Of a stretch of DNA of 35,956 nucleotides, positions 9,628 through 20,500 are shown piece by piece. Below the pieces are notes generated by a model. That model was not told where the DNA came from. It was given only the letters and a program-made list of their open reading frames with translations, and searched no databases. Position numbers and translations under genes: made by a program. Numbering within the stretch: the first letter of the stretch is position 1; the number at the start of each line of letters is the position of its first letter. Source of the stretch: an uncultured Verrucomicrobia subdivision 3 bacterium (lineage in GTDB: Bacteria; Verrucomicrobiota; Verrucomicrobiia; Limisphaerales; UBA11358); NCBI GenBank assembly GCA_903936645.1, contig CAIZWI010000404.1, positions 1-35,956 on the forward strand, written 5' to 3'.

Positions 9628-11253
9628 ATGGCTTTGCTCGTTCAAAATCCCATTCTCACCGGGTTTAATCCCGACCCGGCGATCTGCCGGGTCGGGGAGG
9701 ATTATTACATCGCCACCTCGACCTTTGAGTGGTTTCCGGGAGTGCAAGTCCACCATTCGCGGGATTTGGCTCATTGGCGATTACTTGGACGGGCACTGGA
9801 TCGGGTTTCGCAACTCGACATGCGCGGTTGCCAGAATTCGGGCGGCATCTGGGCACCCTGCCTGACCCATGCGGACGGAACATTTTGGCTGGTTTACACC
9901 AACGTCCATCATCACATGGGCGGGGTGGTGATGGACACCCCGAATTATCTGGTCACGGCCGAAAAAATCGAGGGTCCGTGGAGTGAGCCGGTGTTTCTGA
10001 ATGCCAGCGGTTTTGATCCGAGCCTGTTTCACGATGCGGACGGCAAAAAATACGTGGTGCAAATGCAAATGGGGGAGGCGGTCACGGCGGTGCGCTTCGA
10101 CGGCATTATTTTACAGGAGTTCGACGCGGCGCAGCGACGATTAGTTGGGGAGCCGAAAAAAATCTGGGCGGGCAGCGCGTTGGGCATCACCGAAGGACCT
10201 CATTTGCTGAAAAAGGGCGGCTGGTATTATCTGATTACCGCCGAGGGCGGCACGGCGATGCGCCACGCCATCAGCGTTTGTCGCAGTAAAGATCTTTGGG
10301 GTCCGTATGAGTTGCATCCGCAGAATCCCCTCTTGACTGCCTTTCAAAAAGAGCAGCTCCCACTGAAATCCACCGGGCACGGATGTTTTGTGGAGACGCC
10401 ACGGGGGGAATGGTTCACCGTTCACCTCTGTCACCGGCCGCTGCAGCGCCCCGGCCGGCTGGTGCTCGACCGGGAGGAAAACAAATCCGCGCCGTTGGGG
10501 CGCGAGACGTGCCTGCAATTGCTGAGGTGGGATGAGGATGGGTGGCCGCGCCTGGCGGAGGGGGGCAATTCGCCGGCGGCCACGGTGGCGGTCAACCTGC
10601 CACCGCAACCATGGCCTGCCGAACCGTTGCTCGATGATTTCACGGGTCCCCAGCTTAACCGGCATTTTCAAACCTTACGGGAACCGTTGGAGGAACATTG
10701 GGCCTCGCTGACGCGGCGTCCGGGCTGGCTGAGCTTGCGGGGCCGGGACTCGCTGGCTTCGAGTTTTGACCAGAGCCTGGTGGCGCGGCGGTTGCAACAT
10801 TTCCGGGCCGGGGCGGAGACCTGCCTGGCCTTTCAACCTTACCACTTTAAACAGGCAGCGGGCCTGATCGCCTATTATGACCGGTTGCATTATCATTATT
10901 TCCGGGTGACGGCCGCCGGGCCGGGCAAGATCAAACTGGGCGTAATTTCCTCAGAAAACACCAAGGCAAGCCGCTGGGAAGTGGCCGAATTACCGATCGA
11001 GGCGGGGTTGGGCCTCCGCCTGCGCATGGAAATGGATCACGCCGAGCTGCGGTTTTCATGGTCAACGGCGGCAGTGCCACACGGCGGCAACTGGGAGAGC
11101 GTTAACCAAGTGTTTGAGGCAACGATGCTGGGCGACTGGGTTTCACCGCACAGCAATTTCACGGGCACTTTCTGGGGGGTATGCTGCCAGGATTTGCTGG
11201 ACCGCTCCATTTGGGCGGCCTTTGATTATTTTGATTATCAACCCCGGGCGTGA
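9628..11253 (+). CDS. Glycoside hydrolase family 43, XynB-type beta-xylosidase-like
   Basis: NPILTGFNPDPAICRVGEDYYIATSTFEWFPGVQVHHSRDLAHWRLLGRALDR...QNSGGIWAPCLTHADGTFWLVYT, GFDPSLFHDADGKKYVVQMQMG, ITEGPHLLKKGGWYYLITAEGGT. Confidence 0.93.
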   Translation: MALLVQNPILTGFNPDPAICRVGEDYYIATSTFEWFPGVQVHHSRDLAHWRLLGRALDRVSQLDMRGCQNSGGIWAPCLTHADGTFWLVYTNVHHHMGGVVMDTPNYLVTAEKIEGPWSEPVFLNASGFDPSLFHDADGKKYVVQMQMGEAVTAVRFDGIILQEFDAAQRRLVGEPKKIWAGSALGITEGPHLLKKGGWYYLITAEGGTAMRHAISVCRSKDLWGPYELHPQNPLLTAFQKEQLPLKSTGHGCFVETPRGEWFTVHLCHRPLQRPGRLVLDREENKSAPLGRETCLQLLRWDEDGWPRLAEGGNSPAATVAVNLPPQPWPAEPLLDDFTGPQLNRHFQTLREPLEEHWASLTRRPGWLSLRGRDSLASSFDQSLVARRLQHFRAGAETCLAFQPYHFKQAAGLIAYYDRLHYHYFRVTAAGPGKIKLGVISSENTKASRWEVAELPIEAGLGLRLRMEMDHAELRFSWSTAAVPHGGNWESVNQVFEATMLGDWVSPHSNFTGTFWGVCCQDLLDRSIWAAFDYFDYQPRA

Positions 11254-11272
11254 AGCCCAAAACCAGCCGCAC

Positions 11273-12997
11273 ATGCGTTTCATACTCGACATGGTCCACC
11301 ATAATCCGGGAGAGCCGCCCTTTGCCACGCGGTTTAGCGATCCAGCCCATTTGCGGGAATATGGTTTTAACGGCCAGGTTTTCAAACATATTAACTGTGT
11401 GGCCACTTATGCGGCCACCGGGGTGGATTGCTTCCCCGCTGGCACCCCAGAACGCGCATGGCTGGAAGCGTTCACACCCCAGATAGAGCAGGAAATTCTC
11501 CGGGCCAAAGCGCAGGGGCTGCTGGTGTTCTACCATTTGGATCTGTTTGTGCTGCCGCGGCGCTTGCTGGAATATTTCAGGAGTGAAATTTGCGATCCGC
11601 AAACCGGACGCATCTTGCTGGAGCGGCCCAGAACACTGGAATTGCATGCGGTTCTGTTCGAGGAACTGGCCCGCCGGTTTCCCAAGGTGGATGGCTATAT
11701 CATCCGCGTGGGGGAGACGTATCTTTTCGACACCCCGCATCATGCTGGTAACAGTCCAATACCGCGCATTGGTCCGGCCTGGACACCGGATTATCTCTAT
11801 GCGGAGACGCTCGCTGGCCGGGAACCGGCGGACGACCGCTGGACAAGGCAGCAGGCCGACGCCTATGTGGCATTACTCCGCTTTTTGCGTGAGGAAATTT
11901 GTGTGCGCCACGGCAAACAATTGTTTTTCCGAACTTGGGATATTTTCCCGGACAAACTGCATGCCCGGGTGGATCATTACCTGCAAGTAACGCAGGCAGT
12001 GGAGCCGCACCCGAAACTGGCCTTTTCCATAAAACACACGGCGTTGGATTTCTGGAGGCGGGTGAAGGTCAACGACTGTTTGATGCAGGGACAACATCCA
12101 CAAATCATCGAAGTGCAATGCCAGCGGGAATACGAGGGCAAGGGGGCCTATCCAAATTATGTGATGGCTGGCGTTATCGATGGTTTTCCCGAAAACAAAA
12201 TTAAAATAGGTCTTAAAGACCTGCTCGGCCACCCGCAGATTCTGGGGGTTTTCGCCTGGTCGCGGGGTGGTGGCTGGTATGGGCCATACATAAAAAATGA
12301 ACTCTGGCCGGATTTGAACGCGTATGTCCTGGCCCAGTTTGTGAATGATTCAAGCCGGACGGAAGCGTTGATTTTTCAGCAGTTCGCGGAGGAGCGTTTG
12401 GGGCTGACTGGGAGGTCGGTTCGGGATTTTCGCGAATTGTGCCTGCTTTCCGCACGCGCGATTTTGCTGGGGCGGCACTGTGCGGTCTTTGACCAGGCCC
12501 TGGGGGAATCGGTGCTGCCCACGGCCTGCTGGATGCGGGATGACCGGCTGGGGGGGCGCAAGCAACTGGCGGTGGTGCTGGATTATTTGAGCAACCACCG
12601 CGCAGAGGCGGAGGCCCTGGCCGAAAAGGCAGCGGCGGTCAGCTTATGGAAGCAGATCGAAACGCTCGCTCAGCGCATCATCTGGCCTGATGCGCCGACT
12701 GGGGAAGCAGTAACCATTTCCGCCAACTATGGCCGCGTGTTGTTCAGCATCGTACACCAGGGATGGCGTGCGCTGCTTGCAGGGGAGAGTGGTCGCCGGC
12801 ACGAGTTTTTCGATGCCGACCGGCGCTACGCAGCCGGGTGGCAGGAATTTCGCGCGCTGGCCCAATCTCCTTGGTGTGCGTCCCTTTATGAGGGGCGGTA
12901 TTTTAATTTGCCCGGCACTCCGGAGGTCCCGGGAATGGACGCCTCCCTGGATTATTACCGCCGGATGTTTGGCGAACCGCAGCAACCTTTAAAATGA
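11273..12997 (+). CDS. Putative TIM-barrel glycoside hydrolase-like protein, possibly alpha-glucuronidase-like, family uncertain
   Basis: MRFILDMVHHNPGEPPFATRFSDPAHLREYGFNGQVFKHINCVATY... with PKVDGYIIRVGETY, LFFRTWDIFPDKLHARVDHYLQVT, HPQIIEVQCQREYEGKGAYPNYV, GVFAWSRGGGWYGPYIKNELWPDLNAYV. No signal peptide. Start ATG 11273 rather than 11114. Confidence 0.5.
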   Translation: MRFILDMVHHNPGEPPFATRFSDPAHLREYGFNGQVFKHINCVATYAATGVDCFPAGTPERAWLEAFTPQIEQEILRAKAQGLLVFYHLDLFVLPRRLLEYFRSEICDPQTGRILLERPRTLELHAVLFEELARRFPKVDGYIIRVGETYLFDTPHHAGNSPIPRIGPAWTPDYLYAETLAGREPADDRWTRQQADAYVALLRFLREEICVRHGKQLFFRTWDIFPDKLHARVDHYLQVTQAVEPHPKLAFSIKHTALDFWRRVKVNDCLMQGQHPQIIEVQCQREYEGKGAYPNYVMAGVIDGFPENKIKIGLKDLLGHPQILGVFAWSRGGGWYGPYIKNELWPDLNAYVLAQFVNDSSRTEALIFQQFAEERLGLTGRSVRDFRELCLLSARAILLGRHCAVFDQALGESVLPTACWMRDDRLGGRKQLAVVLDYLSNHRAEAEALAEKAAAVSLWKQIETLAQRIIWPDAPTGEAVTISANYGRVLFSIVHQGWRALLAGESGRRHEFFDADRRYAAGWQEFRALAQSPWCASLYEGRYFNLPGTPEVPGMDASLDYYRRMFGEPQQPLK

Positions 12998-15600
12998 AAT
13001 TATTTATCAGCGGCATGGCGGCACTCGGCCTTTGGCTCGCGATGATGGGCAGCGTGGCAGCCCAAACCCCGCGCCACCTACCGGGGGAACTGGATGCGGA
13101 CAAAGTGCTAAACGGTGAATATCCCTGGCCGCCTTCGCCCGAGATAAAGGTTAGCCATGACCCGGCAGGCTTTGCCCGCGAACGATTGTCAGCACTGCCG
13201 CAGGCGGGGGTGCATCCGCGCATACTCATCAGTCCGGTGGATTTGCCGGACTTGCGGCGGCGGGTGGCTGGGACAGCCATGGGCCAGGCGCTGCGGGAGA
13301 ATTTGCGGTCGCGGGTCAGGCTGGCCATTAAAACACCAGGGGAATGGGGGGCGCGGTTTTACGATGCCCTGGCAGGGGGGGATTTGGGGGCTGCCCGGCA
13401 ATTGCTGGCAGAAAAAGGTGGCAAGCCGCCCGGTATCGGGCATTACCAGCCCTTCATTGAAGCTTTTGCACTGGAAGCTTTGGATGCGCTGATTGCCAGC
13501 GATGAGGTGCGCGGACGGAAGGTGGGCACGGCGCTGGCGAATTACGCTGCCCTGGCCGAGCCCGCTATTGAACAAGCCCTCGTGCAGCCGCTGGCGGACG
13601 ACGTGTGGCGGGCCAAACTGAACGGTCCAGTAACGGGGGACTGGAGCAGTGACCAAGGATTGCGCGAGCTGGTGGGATACGAGATTTTGGGTTACACCTA
13701 TGATTTTGCCTACAATTTCATGACGGATCCGCAGCGGGCGCAGGTACGCCGGGTGATTGCGCGGGTCACGCATGGGGAATTGTGGCTGGGCGCGCGGCTG
13801 CCCCATCATTTTCGCAATTGGAATTGGGTGGCGGTGGGGCTGAGCCAGCCTTTACTGGCCCTGGCGATTGAAGGCGAGGAGGGTTATGATCCACGGGTTT
13901 TCCGGATGGGGGAGGAGATCGCGCACGATTATTTTACTTACGGCATTTCGGAGCGGGGAAGCTCCACGGAAGCCGTGGGCTACACCCAATTTGGCCTCGT
14001 TTGGGCCAATCCGTTTGTGGTGGCGGCGGCGCGGCGCGGAGACATGCTGCTGACACAAAATCACATGCGGGCGATGATCAATTGGTACCTGCAAACGATG
14101 GAACCCGCGGCCCTGTGCCAGCGGGTGCCGGCCTCCGGGCGGGATGCAGAGCAACTGCAGCGCGGTCTGGCCCAGCCGTGGACCAGTCACGGCGACGGCG
14201 GCGACGAGGGGCCGGCCATTTGGACCATGGCGCTTTGGAAATATTTTTACCCGGCGGATCCCAAGATTGACCTGCTCTGGCGGGTCGTGGTCAATGCTGG
14301 CCCAGGACAACCCTTCACCGGCAGTTTCCATACCATCGAGGCACTTTTGTGGGCGAATGACACACCTCTGGCGGTGACGCCGGAAGCTGCGCAAAAATTG
14401 AATTTACCGCTGGCCTATTTCGATCCCGCGCGCGGTTCATTGATTGCTCACAGTGGTTGGGACACCAACGCTGCGGTATTGCAATTTGATTGTCGCACCG
14501 ATTCCGTGGGGAGCAGCCATGAACACGCAGACCGGGGGGCCTTCACTTTCACCGCTCTGGGTCGTTCCTGGGCCAAAGACAATTTTCGCTCGGTGGAGAC
14601 CCGCCACCATAATGCCATTTTGATCGACGGGTTGGGCCAGGGTTTCTGGCCAGGCCCAGGCAAGTGGCTGGGGCTCGCGGACGAAGGGTGGGGGCTGGTG
14701 GCGGCATGCGATGCGAAGGATTGTTACGATTGGTGTTGGCCGAAGGAAATTCGCACTGAGGATCCGGACACTTTTGAGCGGTTTCACTATTCCCGTTGGG
14801 AGACGTTCTTAGGTGACGCCCGCGAATTTCGACGCGAATTCCCAGGGTTTTTACCGGTACGCGACCTGCGGCCCTCCGTGGTCGCTCACTGGCAGGGCTT
14901 TACCGAACATGACCCGCGCCTGTGGGATGAGGACAGCTGGCCGGTGCGACTGGCGCACAACCCCGTGCAGCGCGCGTTTCGCACGGTGGGCTTTGTGCGG
15001 AGCCCGCATCCCTACCTGCTGGTGGTGGATGATATTCAGAAGGATGCGCAAGAGCGGTTGTACGAATGGTTGATGCAGACCGGGATGAACACAGCCCTGG
15101 CACGTCAGGCGGGGAACGATCTGATTTTGTGTGATGCGACAGTTCCCCTGGATGAAAATGGGGTGCCGCGCCCCCGCCTGGGTGATCGCGAATTGCTGGT
15201 GCGGGTGCTGAATTGCAGGGTGCCGGCCCGGCCGGAGGCTTATCCAGCGCGTCCCTCGTTCCGGCTGGAGACGTTTGAAAGGCGGGACACACTGGTGCCG
15301 GAAGCCCCGGCCACCGCGCTGGCGGGAGCGCGTTCCTTTGGCCTGGATAAACGGCTGGTGATTAGCAGTCGTGCGATTGCGCCGGATTTCCAGATTTTAC
15401 TCTGGCCCCTGCGAGCGGGGGAGGCACTGCCGGAAACGCAGTGGAATCCAGCGCATACCTGCTTGACGGTGCGGGCGGCGGACATTCATGACACCATTTA
15501 CCTGGACACACTGGCCAGCGGCCGGACGCAACTGCGGATGGAGCGTCCCGGGCAAGCCCCGGTCGCCATTCAGCCGGGTGTCGAGGCCGGGGCGAAGTGA
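12994..15600 (+). CDS. Secreted heparinase II/III-like polysaccharide lyase family protein
   Basis: Signal peptide (MKLFISGMAALGLWLAMMGSVAAQT), GVHPRILISPVDLPDLRRRV, alpha-helical toroid, then YFDPARGSLIAHSGWDTNAAVLQFDCRTDSVGSSHEHADRGAFTFTALGRSWAKD...HHNAILIDGLGQ, typical of heparinase II/III C-domains. ATGA overlap at 12994-12997. Confidence 0.78.
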   Translation: MKLFISGMAALGLWLAMMGSVAAQTPRHLPGELDADKVLNGEYPWPPSPEIKVSHDPAGFARERLSALPQAGVHPRILISPVDLPDLRRRVAGTAMGQALRENLRSRVRLAIKTPGEWGARFYDALAGGDLGAARQLLAEKGGKPPGIGHYQPFIEAFALEALDALIASDEVRGRKVGTALANYAALAEPAIEQALVQPLADDVWRAKLNGPVTGDWSSDQGLRELVGYEILGYTYDFAYNFMTDPQRAQVRRVIARVTHGELWLGARLPHHFRNWNWVAVGLSQPLLALAIEGEEGYDPRVFRMGEEIAHDYFTYGISERGSSTEAVGYTQFGLVWANPFVVAAARRGDMLLTQNHMRAMINWYLQTMEPAALCQRVPASGRDAEQLQRGLAQPWTSHGDGGDEGPAIWTMALWKYFYPADPKIDLLWRVVVNAGPGQPFTGSFHTIEALLWANDTPLAVTPEAAQKLNLPLAYFDPARGSLIAHSGWDTNAAVLQFDCRTDSVGSSHEHADRGAFTFTALGRSWAKDNFRSVETRHHNAILIDGLGQGFWPGPGKWLGLADEGWGLVAACDAKDCYDWCWPKEIRTEDPDTFERFHYSRWETFLGDAREFRREFPGFLPVRDLRPSVVAHWQGFTEHDPRLWDEDSWPVRLAHNPVQRAFRTVGFVRSPHPYLLVVDDIQKDAQERLYEWLMQTGMNTALARQAGNDLILCDATVPLDENGVPRPRLGDRELLVRVLNCRVPARPEAYPARPSFRLETFERRDTLVPEAPATALAGARSFGLDKRLVISSRAIAPDFQILLWPLRAGEALPETQWNPAHTCLTVRAADIHDTIYLDTLASGRTQLRMERPGQAPVAIQPGVEAGAK

Positions 15601-15601
15601 C

Positions 15602-15635
15602 GCAAATCCACCCCCCCCTGATGCAACATAGCCCC
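15602..15635 (+). promoter_or_regulatory. Putative AraC-type operator, site B (21-bp-spaced direct repeat)
   Basis: GCAAATCCACCCC-cccctgat-GCAACATAGCCCC, directly after the lyase stop codon and about 100 bp upstream of the pseudopilin start. Confidence 0.6.
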
Positions 15636-15663
15636 TAGTGACACCGGCAGGCCGGGTGCAGAA

Positions 15664-15682
15664 TGCAGATAATTAATCTGCA
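15664..15682. repeat. Inverted repeat TGCAGAT-AATTA-ATCTGCA
   Basis: Perfect 7-bp arms with a 5-bp centre, in the intergenic space between site B and the pseudopilin start. Confidence 0.7.
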
Positions 15683-15738
15683 CGCAGTTCGATCACCCTG
15701 GCGGGTGGCGGCTGGCGGGGCAACTTTTTAAATGCCGG

Positions 15739-16551
15739 ATGAAAACCAACCAACTTCCGCGGGGCAGCCAAGCCTTTACTTTGATTGAGCTGCTGGTGGT
15801 GATTGCCATTATCGCGATTCTGGCGGCCATGCTGCTGCCGGCCCTGGCCAACGCCAAGCAAACCGCCTTGCGGGTCCGCTGTGTCAACGGGCTGAAACAA
15901 TTCGGGCTGGCGGCGCAAATGTATTCGGGGGAAAACCATGATTATTTGCCGTATGCCTTTGTCATGTCCGGGCGCATGGGAAATTACAATGGGGTGGGGC
16001 CTTATATGGACGCCTGGTTGAATTGTTTTGGCATGACCACGAACAGCACCGCTTTTACCAATGGGTTCACCACCTGTCCGGCGGCGCGGCAGATCGCGGG
16101 CGGACGGGATTTGCCCACGTATGTGGCGAACCGGAACATCCCCTGGGATCCGACCCAGATTCCCAACACTGGATTGTATAAGATTAACAGCTCGGCGAAG
16201 CCGTGCGACACCTCGCTGGTGATTGACTGTTCGGTGGCGGATTCGGGCAATGCGCCAACGCCGCCGGGCGGGCCGATCTCGGGCTTTTGGTCAGATATTG
16301 ACGGCATGTGCTGGTATCCACCCCTGTTTGCCCATAACGGCAAGTCGGCGCAGGTGCCCCCGTGGTCGTTAAACAAATATTATTGTTTTGTGGACGGGCT
16401 GGCGGTGACCGTGTTTTTCGACGGGCATGTGGAGGCGCGCAAGCCGGACCCAACGGGCCAATCCGCCGCCTGGGTGCCGGTGGGCCGGCCGCCCGCCGGG
16501 CAGCGCACGGCGTGGAATGCTTACTGGAATGGCACGGCCAGTGCGAACTGA
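15739..16551 (+). CDS. Type II secretion-like pseudopilin (prepilin N-terminal cleavage/methylation motif)
   Basis: [33 protein letters not shown] prepilin motif. C-terminal [13 protein letters not shown], as in DUF1559-like/verrucomicrobial pseudopilins. Confidence 0.9.
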   Translation: MKTNQLPRGSQAFTLIELLVVIAIIAILAAMLLPALANAKQTALRVRCVNGLKQFGLAAQMYSGENHDYLPYAFVMSGRMGNYNGVGPYMDAWLNCFGMTTNSTAFTNGFTTCPAARQIAGGRDLPTYVANRNIPWDPTQIPNTGLYKINSSAKPCDTSLVIDCSVADSGNAPTPPGGPISGFWSDIDGMCWYPPLFAHNGKSAQVPPWSLNKYYCFVDGLAVTVFFDGHVEARKPDPTGQSAAWVPVGRPPAGQRTAWNAYWNGTASAN

Positions 16552-16573
16552 GCACGGACGGTGATTGCCTGAC

Positions 16574-17536
16574 ATGCCGCCTCCCTTCAAACAATTAACG
16601 GCCGCGCTGGCACTGGGCGCGGCCCTGCCGCTGGGCAGCCTCTTGCACGCCCCCCCGGCGGCGGCGCTGGTTTACCGGCACACGGCGGCAGGCGACCAGC
16701 GGTTGTGGTGCTTTCCAGCGGCCGCCGCGAAACCGGCGGCGGCGAGTCCGGCGGTGCTGTGGATTCACGGGGGAGGCTGGACGGGCGGCAGTCCCGAAAC
16801 TTTTTTCCCGATGGCGCGGTACACGGCGGCGCGGGGGGCCGCGAGTTTTGTGGTGGAGTACCGGCTGGTAAACGCGGGCGGGGCGACGATGGCCGACAGC
16901 ATCGCGGACTGCCAATGCGCGGTGCGTTACCTGCGTGGTCACGCGGCGGAGTTGCGGATTGACCCCCGGCGGATCGCGGTGGCGGGGGAATCCGCCGGTG
17001 GCCACCTGGCGGCGGCCACGGCAACCCTGGAAGATTTTGCCAGGGCGGGGGATGCCCCGGGGATCAGCGCGCGGCCGGATGCACTGGTGTTGTACAATCC
17101 CTGCATGGATTTGGGCCGGAGCGCGTTCGCCCGGCTGCTGCCAGGGGCGGCGGAGGCTTCGGCGACCGGCCGGCGGGAACTGGCGGACCGTTATTCACCC
17201 ATGGCGCATGTTCAACCGGGCCTGCCGCCCACGATTTGCATTCATGGGGAGGCGGACACGGTGGTGTCGCCGAACCAGTCCCGGGAGTTTGCCGCCAAAA
17301 TGCGGCAGGCGGGCAACCGCTGTGAATTGTTGCTGCTACCGGGGATTCCGCATGCGTTTTTGATTCCCGATTACAAGTGCTCCGAGGGCGTGGTGGTGAA
17401 TGCCCTCCGGGTGGGGGACCAATTTTTGACCTCCCTGGGATATTTTTCCGGCGAGCCAACGCTCACGGTTTCTGATCCGCCCGCCTGGGTGGCGAAATGG
17501 CCGCCCGCGCCGACCTCGTCGGGCACTCAACAATGA
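16574..17536 (+). CDS. Secreted alpha/beta hydrolase, carbohydrate (acetyl) esterase-like
   Basis: Signal-like N-terminus, oxyanion motif LWIHGGGWTGG, nucleophile elbow VAGESAGGHLAAA, ICIHGEADTVVSPNQS, LLPGIPHAF. Confidence 0.88.
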   Translation: MPPPFKQLTAALALGAALPLGSLLHAPPAAALVYRHTAAGDQRLWCFPAAAAKPAAASPAVLWIHGGGWTGGSPETFFPMARYTAARGAASFVVEYRLVNAGGATMADSIADCQCAVRYLRGHAAELRIDPRRIAVAGESAGGHLAAATATLEDFARAGDAPGISARPDALVLYNPCMDLGRSAFARLLPGAAEASATGRRELADRYSPMAHVQPGLPPTICIHGEADTVVSPNQSREFAAKMRQAGNRCELLLLPGIPHAFLIPDYKCSEGVVVNALRVGDQFLTSLGYFSGEPTLTVSDPPAWVAKWPPAPTSSGTQQ

Positions 17537-20500
17537 AATTATTTCGCCGATTGATTTTTGCCATGGCTCTGGGTGCCTTGGTTGCCGCGCCCCCCTTGGG
17601 AGCCCAGACCGGGTCGCTGCCGCCTCCGCCTCAGGATCAAGGGCTCCCGTACACCCGCTCGGCCCAAGCCCGGGCGGTAGAGCGGATCAAGGACACGATC
17701 GCGGTGTTCGCGGGCAGCCGGTATGCCTGGGTGCACGGATTTAAAGTGCGGTTGGATGACGCCGACTGGCGGGCGGAAGCTGTGCTGAAGGATGGCAAAA
17801 TTTATGTTCCAGAGGCATTTGCCGGAGTGCTGGCCTTGCGAGAATTCAATCCGGCCCCCGCCCCCGCTTATCTGCTGGACCGCTGGGTTTACACGCTGGA
17901 CGTTCCCCGGGTGACCCCATCGGTGGTCATGCTGCGGGGCAAACCGTGGGTAGACCTGGCGGAAGAAGCCCGGCAGCACGGTTGCCAAACCTGCCTGAAT
18001 AGCCGGGGATTGTTGCTGGTGGGAACTCATGACTGCGCCTTTGCCGAATCCGAGTCCAACCGGCTCGACAGCGTCATCACCTTATTTGACACCCCGGAAA
18101 AATTTGCGGACCCGGACATCGCGTTGCGCTGGATTCCCACGCTCCATCGCCAGGGGGCATGGACGAATTATGTGAGGGTCACCCCGGCCGCGTTGCAGGT
18201 GTATGCCGGTCCCGAAACTGTCTGGCCGACGACGCCCCGCGCGCAATATGACTACCGGGGTTTCAATCAAAAGCTGTTGGGCTCCCGGGTACCGCCGCCC
18301 GGGATTTATCCGCGCGTCTTATTCAGTCCGCAAGATGTGCCGATGCTGGCGGCCCGGATCAAACACACTCAAATCGGCCAAAAATCCCTGATCGAAATGC
18401 AGTACTTGCTGGAACACAGTTGGTGGGATGCAAACACCAGCGATGGCCGGGTCTTTCAAAAACTAGCCACTGGCGACCTGGCAGGGCTGGACTGGCCAAC
18501 GGATGTGGCCCCCCAGCAGGTGGCCACCATCAACACAGCGCAAATGTTTCAAGGGGAAAAGGCAGGCATCTTTAACACCCATATTGCCTATGTGCCGGAA
18601 TGTCTGGCGGACATGGCGCTCTATTGCCTTTTGACCGGGGACGATGGTCACGGGCGTCAAGCGGCGGCCGCCATTGCCAATTATTACCGCCTGCGCGAAC
18701 CATTGATTGATCAATGGAACGCCCTGAGCGACTCGGAATTTGGGAGCGATCCGCTGGGCGGGAATGGCGCGGCCACTGCCTGGCGCGGCATGCACGGTTT
18801 GGTGGCCCATATGAATCTCGGGCTGGCCCTGGATTTTGGCGGGAAATGGATGACCTCCGGGGAAAAGGAGCTAATGTGGCGGGTGATCGCCAAAGCCACT
18901 TATGGCCGGCGCGCCTACGGGGAGGATGCAACGGTGCGTTTTCGTGATGTGAACTGGGTGGGCTGGGACCTGCCGCAATTTATCGCCCTCACCGCCATTG
19001 AAGGCCAGGCGGGATTTGACCGGGAGGCCTGGGAGGCGGGCCGGGACACCGTACGGGCATTTTGTGACTGGGGGATTGACAATGAGGGGGTTGTGTTTGA
19101 AAGCAATGGCAAAACGCCGGGCAGTTTTCAGTTTATCACACTCTCCATGATTTCACTGGCGCGCCGTGGGGAAAATCTTTTTGGTCATCCGCACTGGCGC
19201 AAACTTCTGGCCGGCCAGGTCCAAATGACCTCCCCGAGCGGGCGGGTGACCGTAAACAGCGGCACCCAATACGAACCTTACAGCCGGCAGTTTCTTTCCC
19301 TGCAACTCACGGATGAACTCAAGGCATTCTATCCACATGAACGGGTGGCGGATTACCTCCTGGCCAAGGCCACAGAACCAGGCGAGCAGGCTGCGAATGA
19401 ATACAATCGGGGGTGGGTGACCCAAAAATTTGATCCAGCCGCTTACCGCCGGGAGGTGGCGGGCATCAAGCGACTCCGCCTGCCCAGTCCCATGTATCCC
19501 GGGTTTGTGCCCGGCGTTTTATACGATGCAGATTTTCAGCCAACCCGGCGGAGTGAACTGAGTCTGCCACTGGATTTTAACGCCCCGGTGCAGGGCGTGT
19601 TTTCCAGTTACAGTGACCGCAGCACAAACGCCTTGTGGATTAATATGATGGTGCGTCCCAACCATTATTTGGGGGCAGGTCACCATCATGCCGACGCGGG
19701 GATGTTTCACTTCTCCGGCCTGGGGGTGGACTGGTTTACTCAATCGCCGTTTGACCAGGTGTATGACGGAAAGTATTACAATCTGGTGCAGGTTGACGGC
19801 CAGGCGGAACCTGTATCCCTGGCCGAGGATCATATTTTGGGCTGGAACGCGGCAGCCCGTTATCTCGGGGCGGCTGTGACGCCAGAAGCGGCGGCGGGCA
19901 GCGCCGACATGACTTATGCATACAGCTATCGCTGGCTGACCCAGCCGCCGCAGGTATGGAGCGACCACCTGAAAAGTCTGGACTGGGAAGTTGAATCGTC
20001 ACCCGCTGTGCAGAAAATCTTTGCCGGCACCGCCCGGTATAAAATGCGGCCTTGGTGGTTGACCTATAACTATGCCAATTACATGCCCACCTGCCGGGCC
20101 TTGTTTAATCCGATGCAACGGGTGTTTCGGACGGTGGCGCTCGTGCGTGGCGCCGGGCCCTATGGGCTCGTGGTGGATGACGTGCAGAAGGACGCCAACT
20201 CGCACTTATACCAATGGGCCGCGATGCTCAATGGCGGGGTATGGCGGGCGGAGGTGCCTGGGCTTGGACCAAATGAAACCGTGCTGGCTTACCGGCCGGG
20301 GGACCCGGATCCGGCGGTGAGCGAAGCGCCACCTGGCATCAAGCCAAACTCCGGCGAGCCGCTGCTGCTGGTTTGCGCGGTCGGTTTGAAGGAGAGTGGT
20401 GATCCCGCCCGTTCGCTGATCGGGGTGGAACGCATTGCGGGCCCCGGGGATCGTGAGGGCAAACCGCAATATTACAACCGGCTGGTCATCAATCAGCAGG

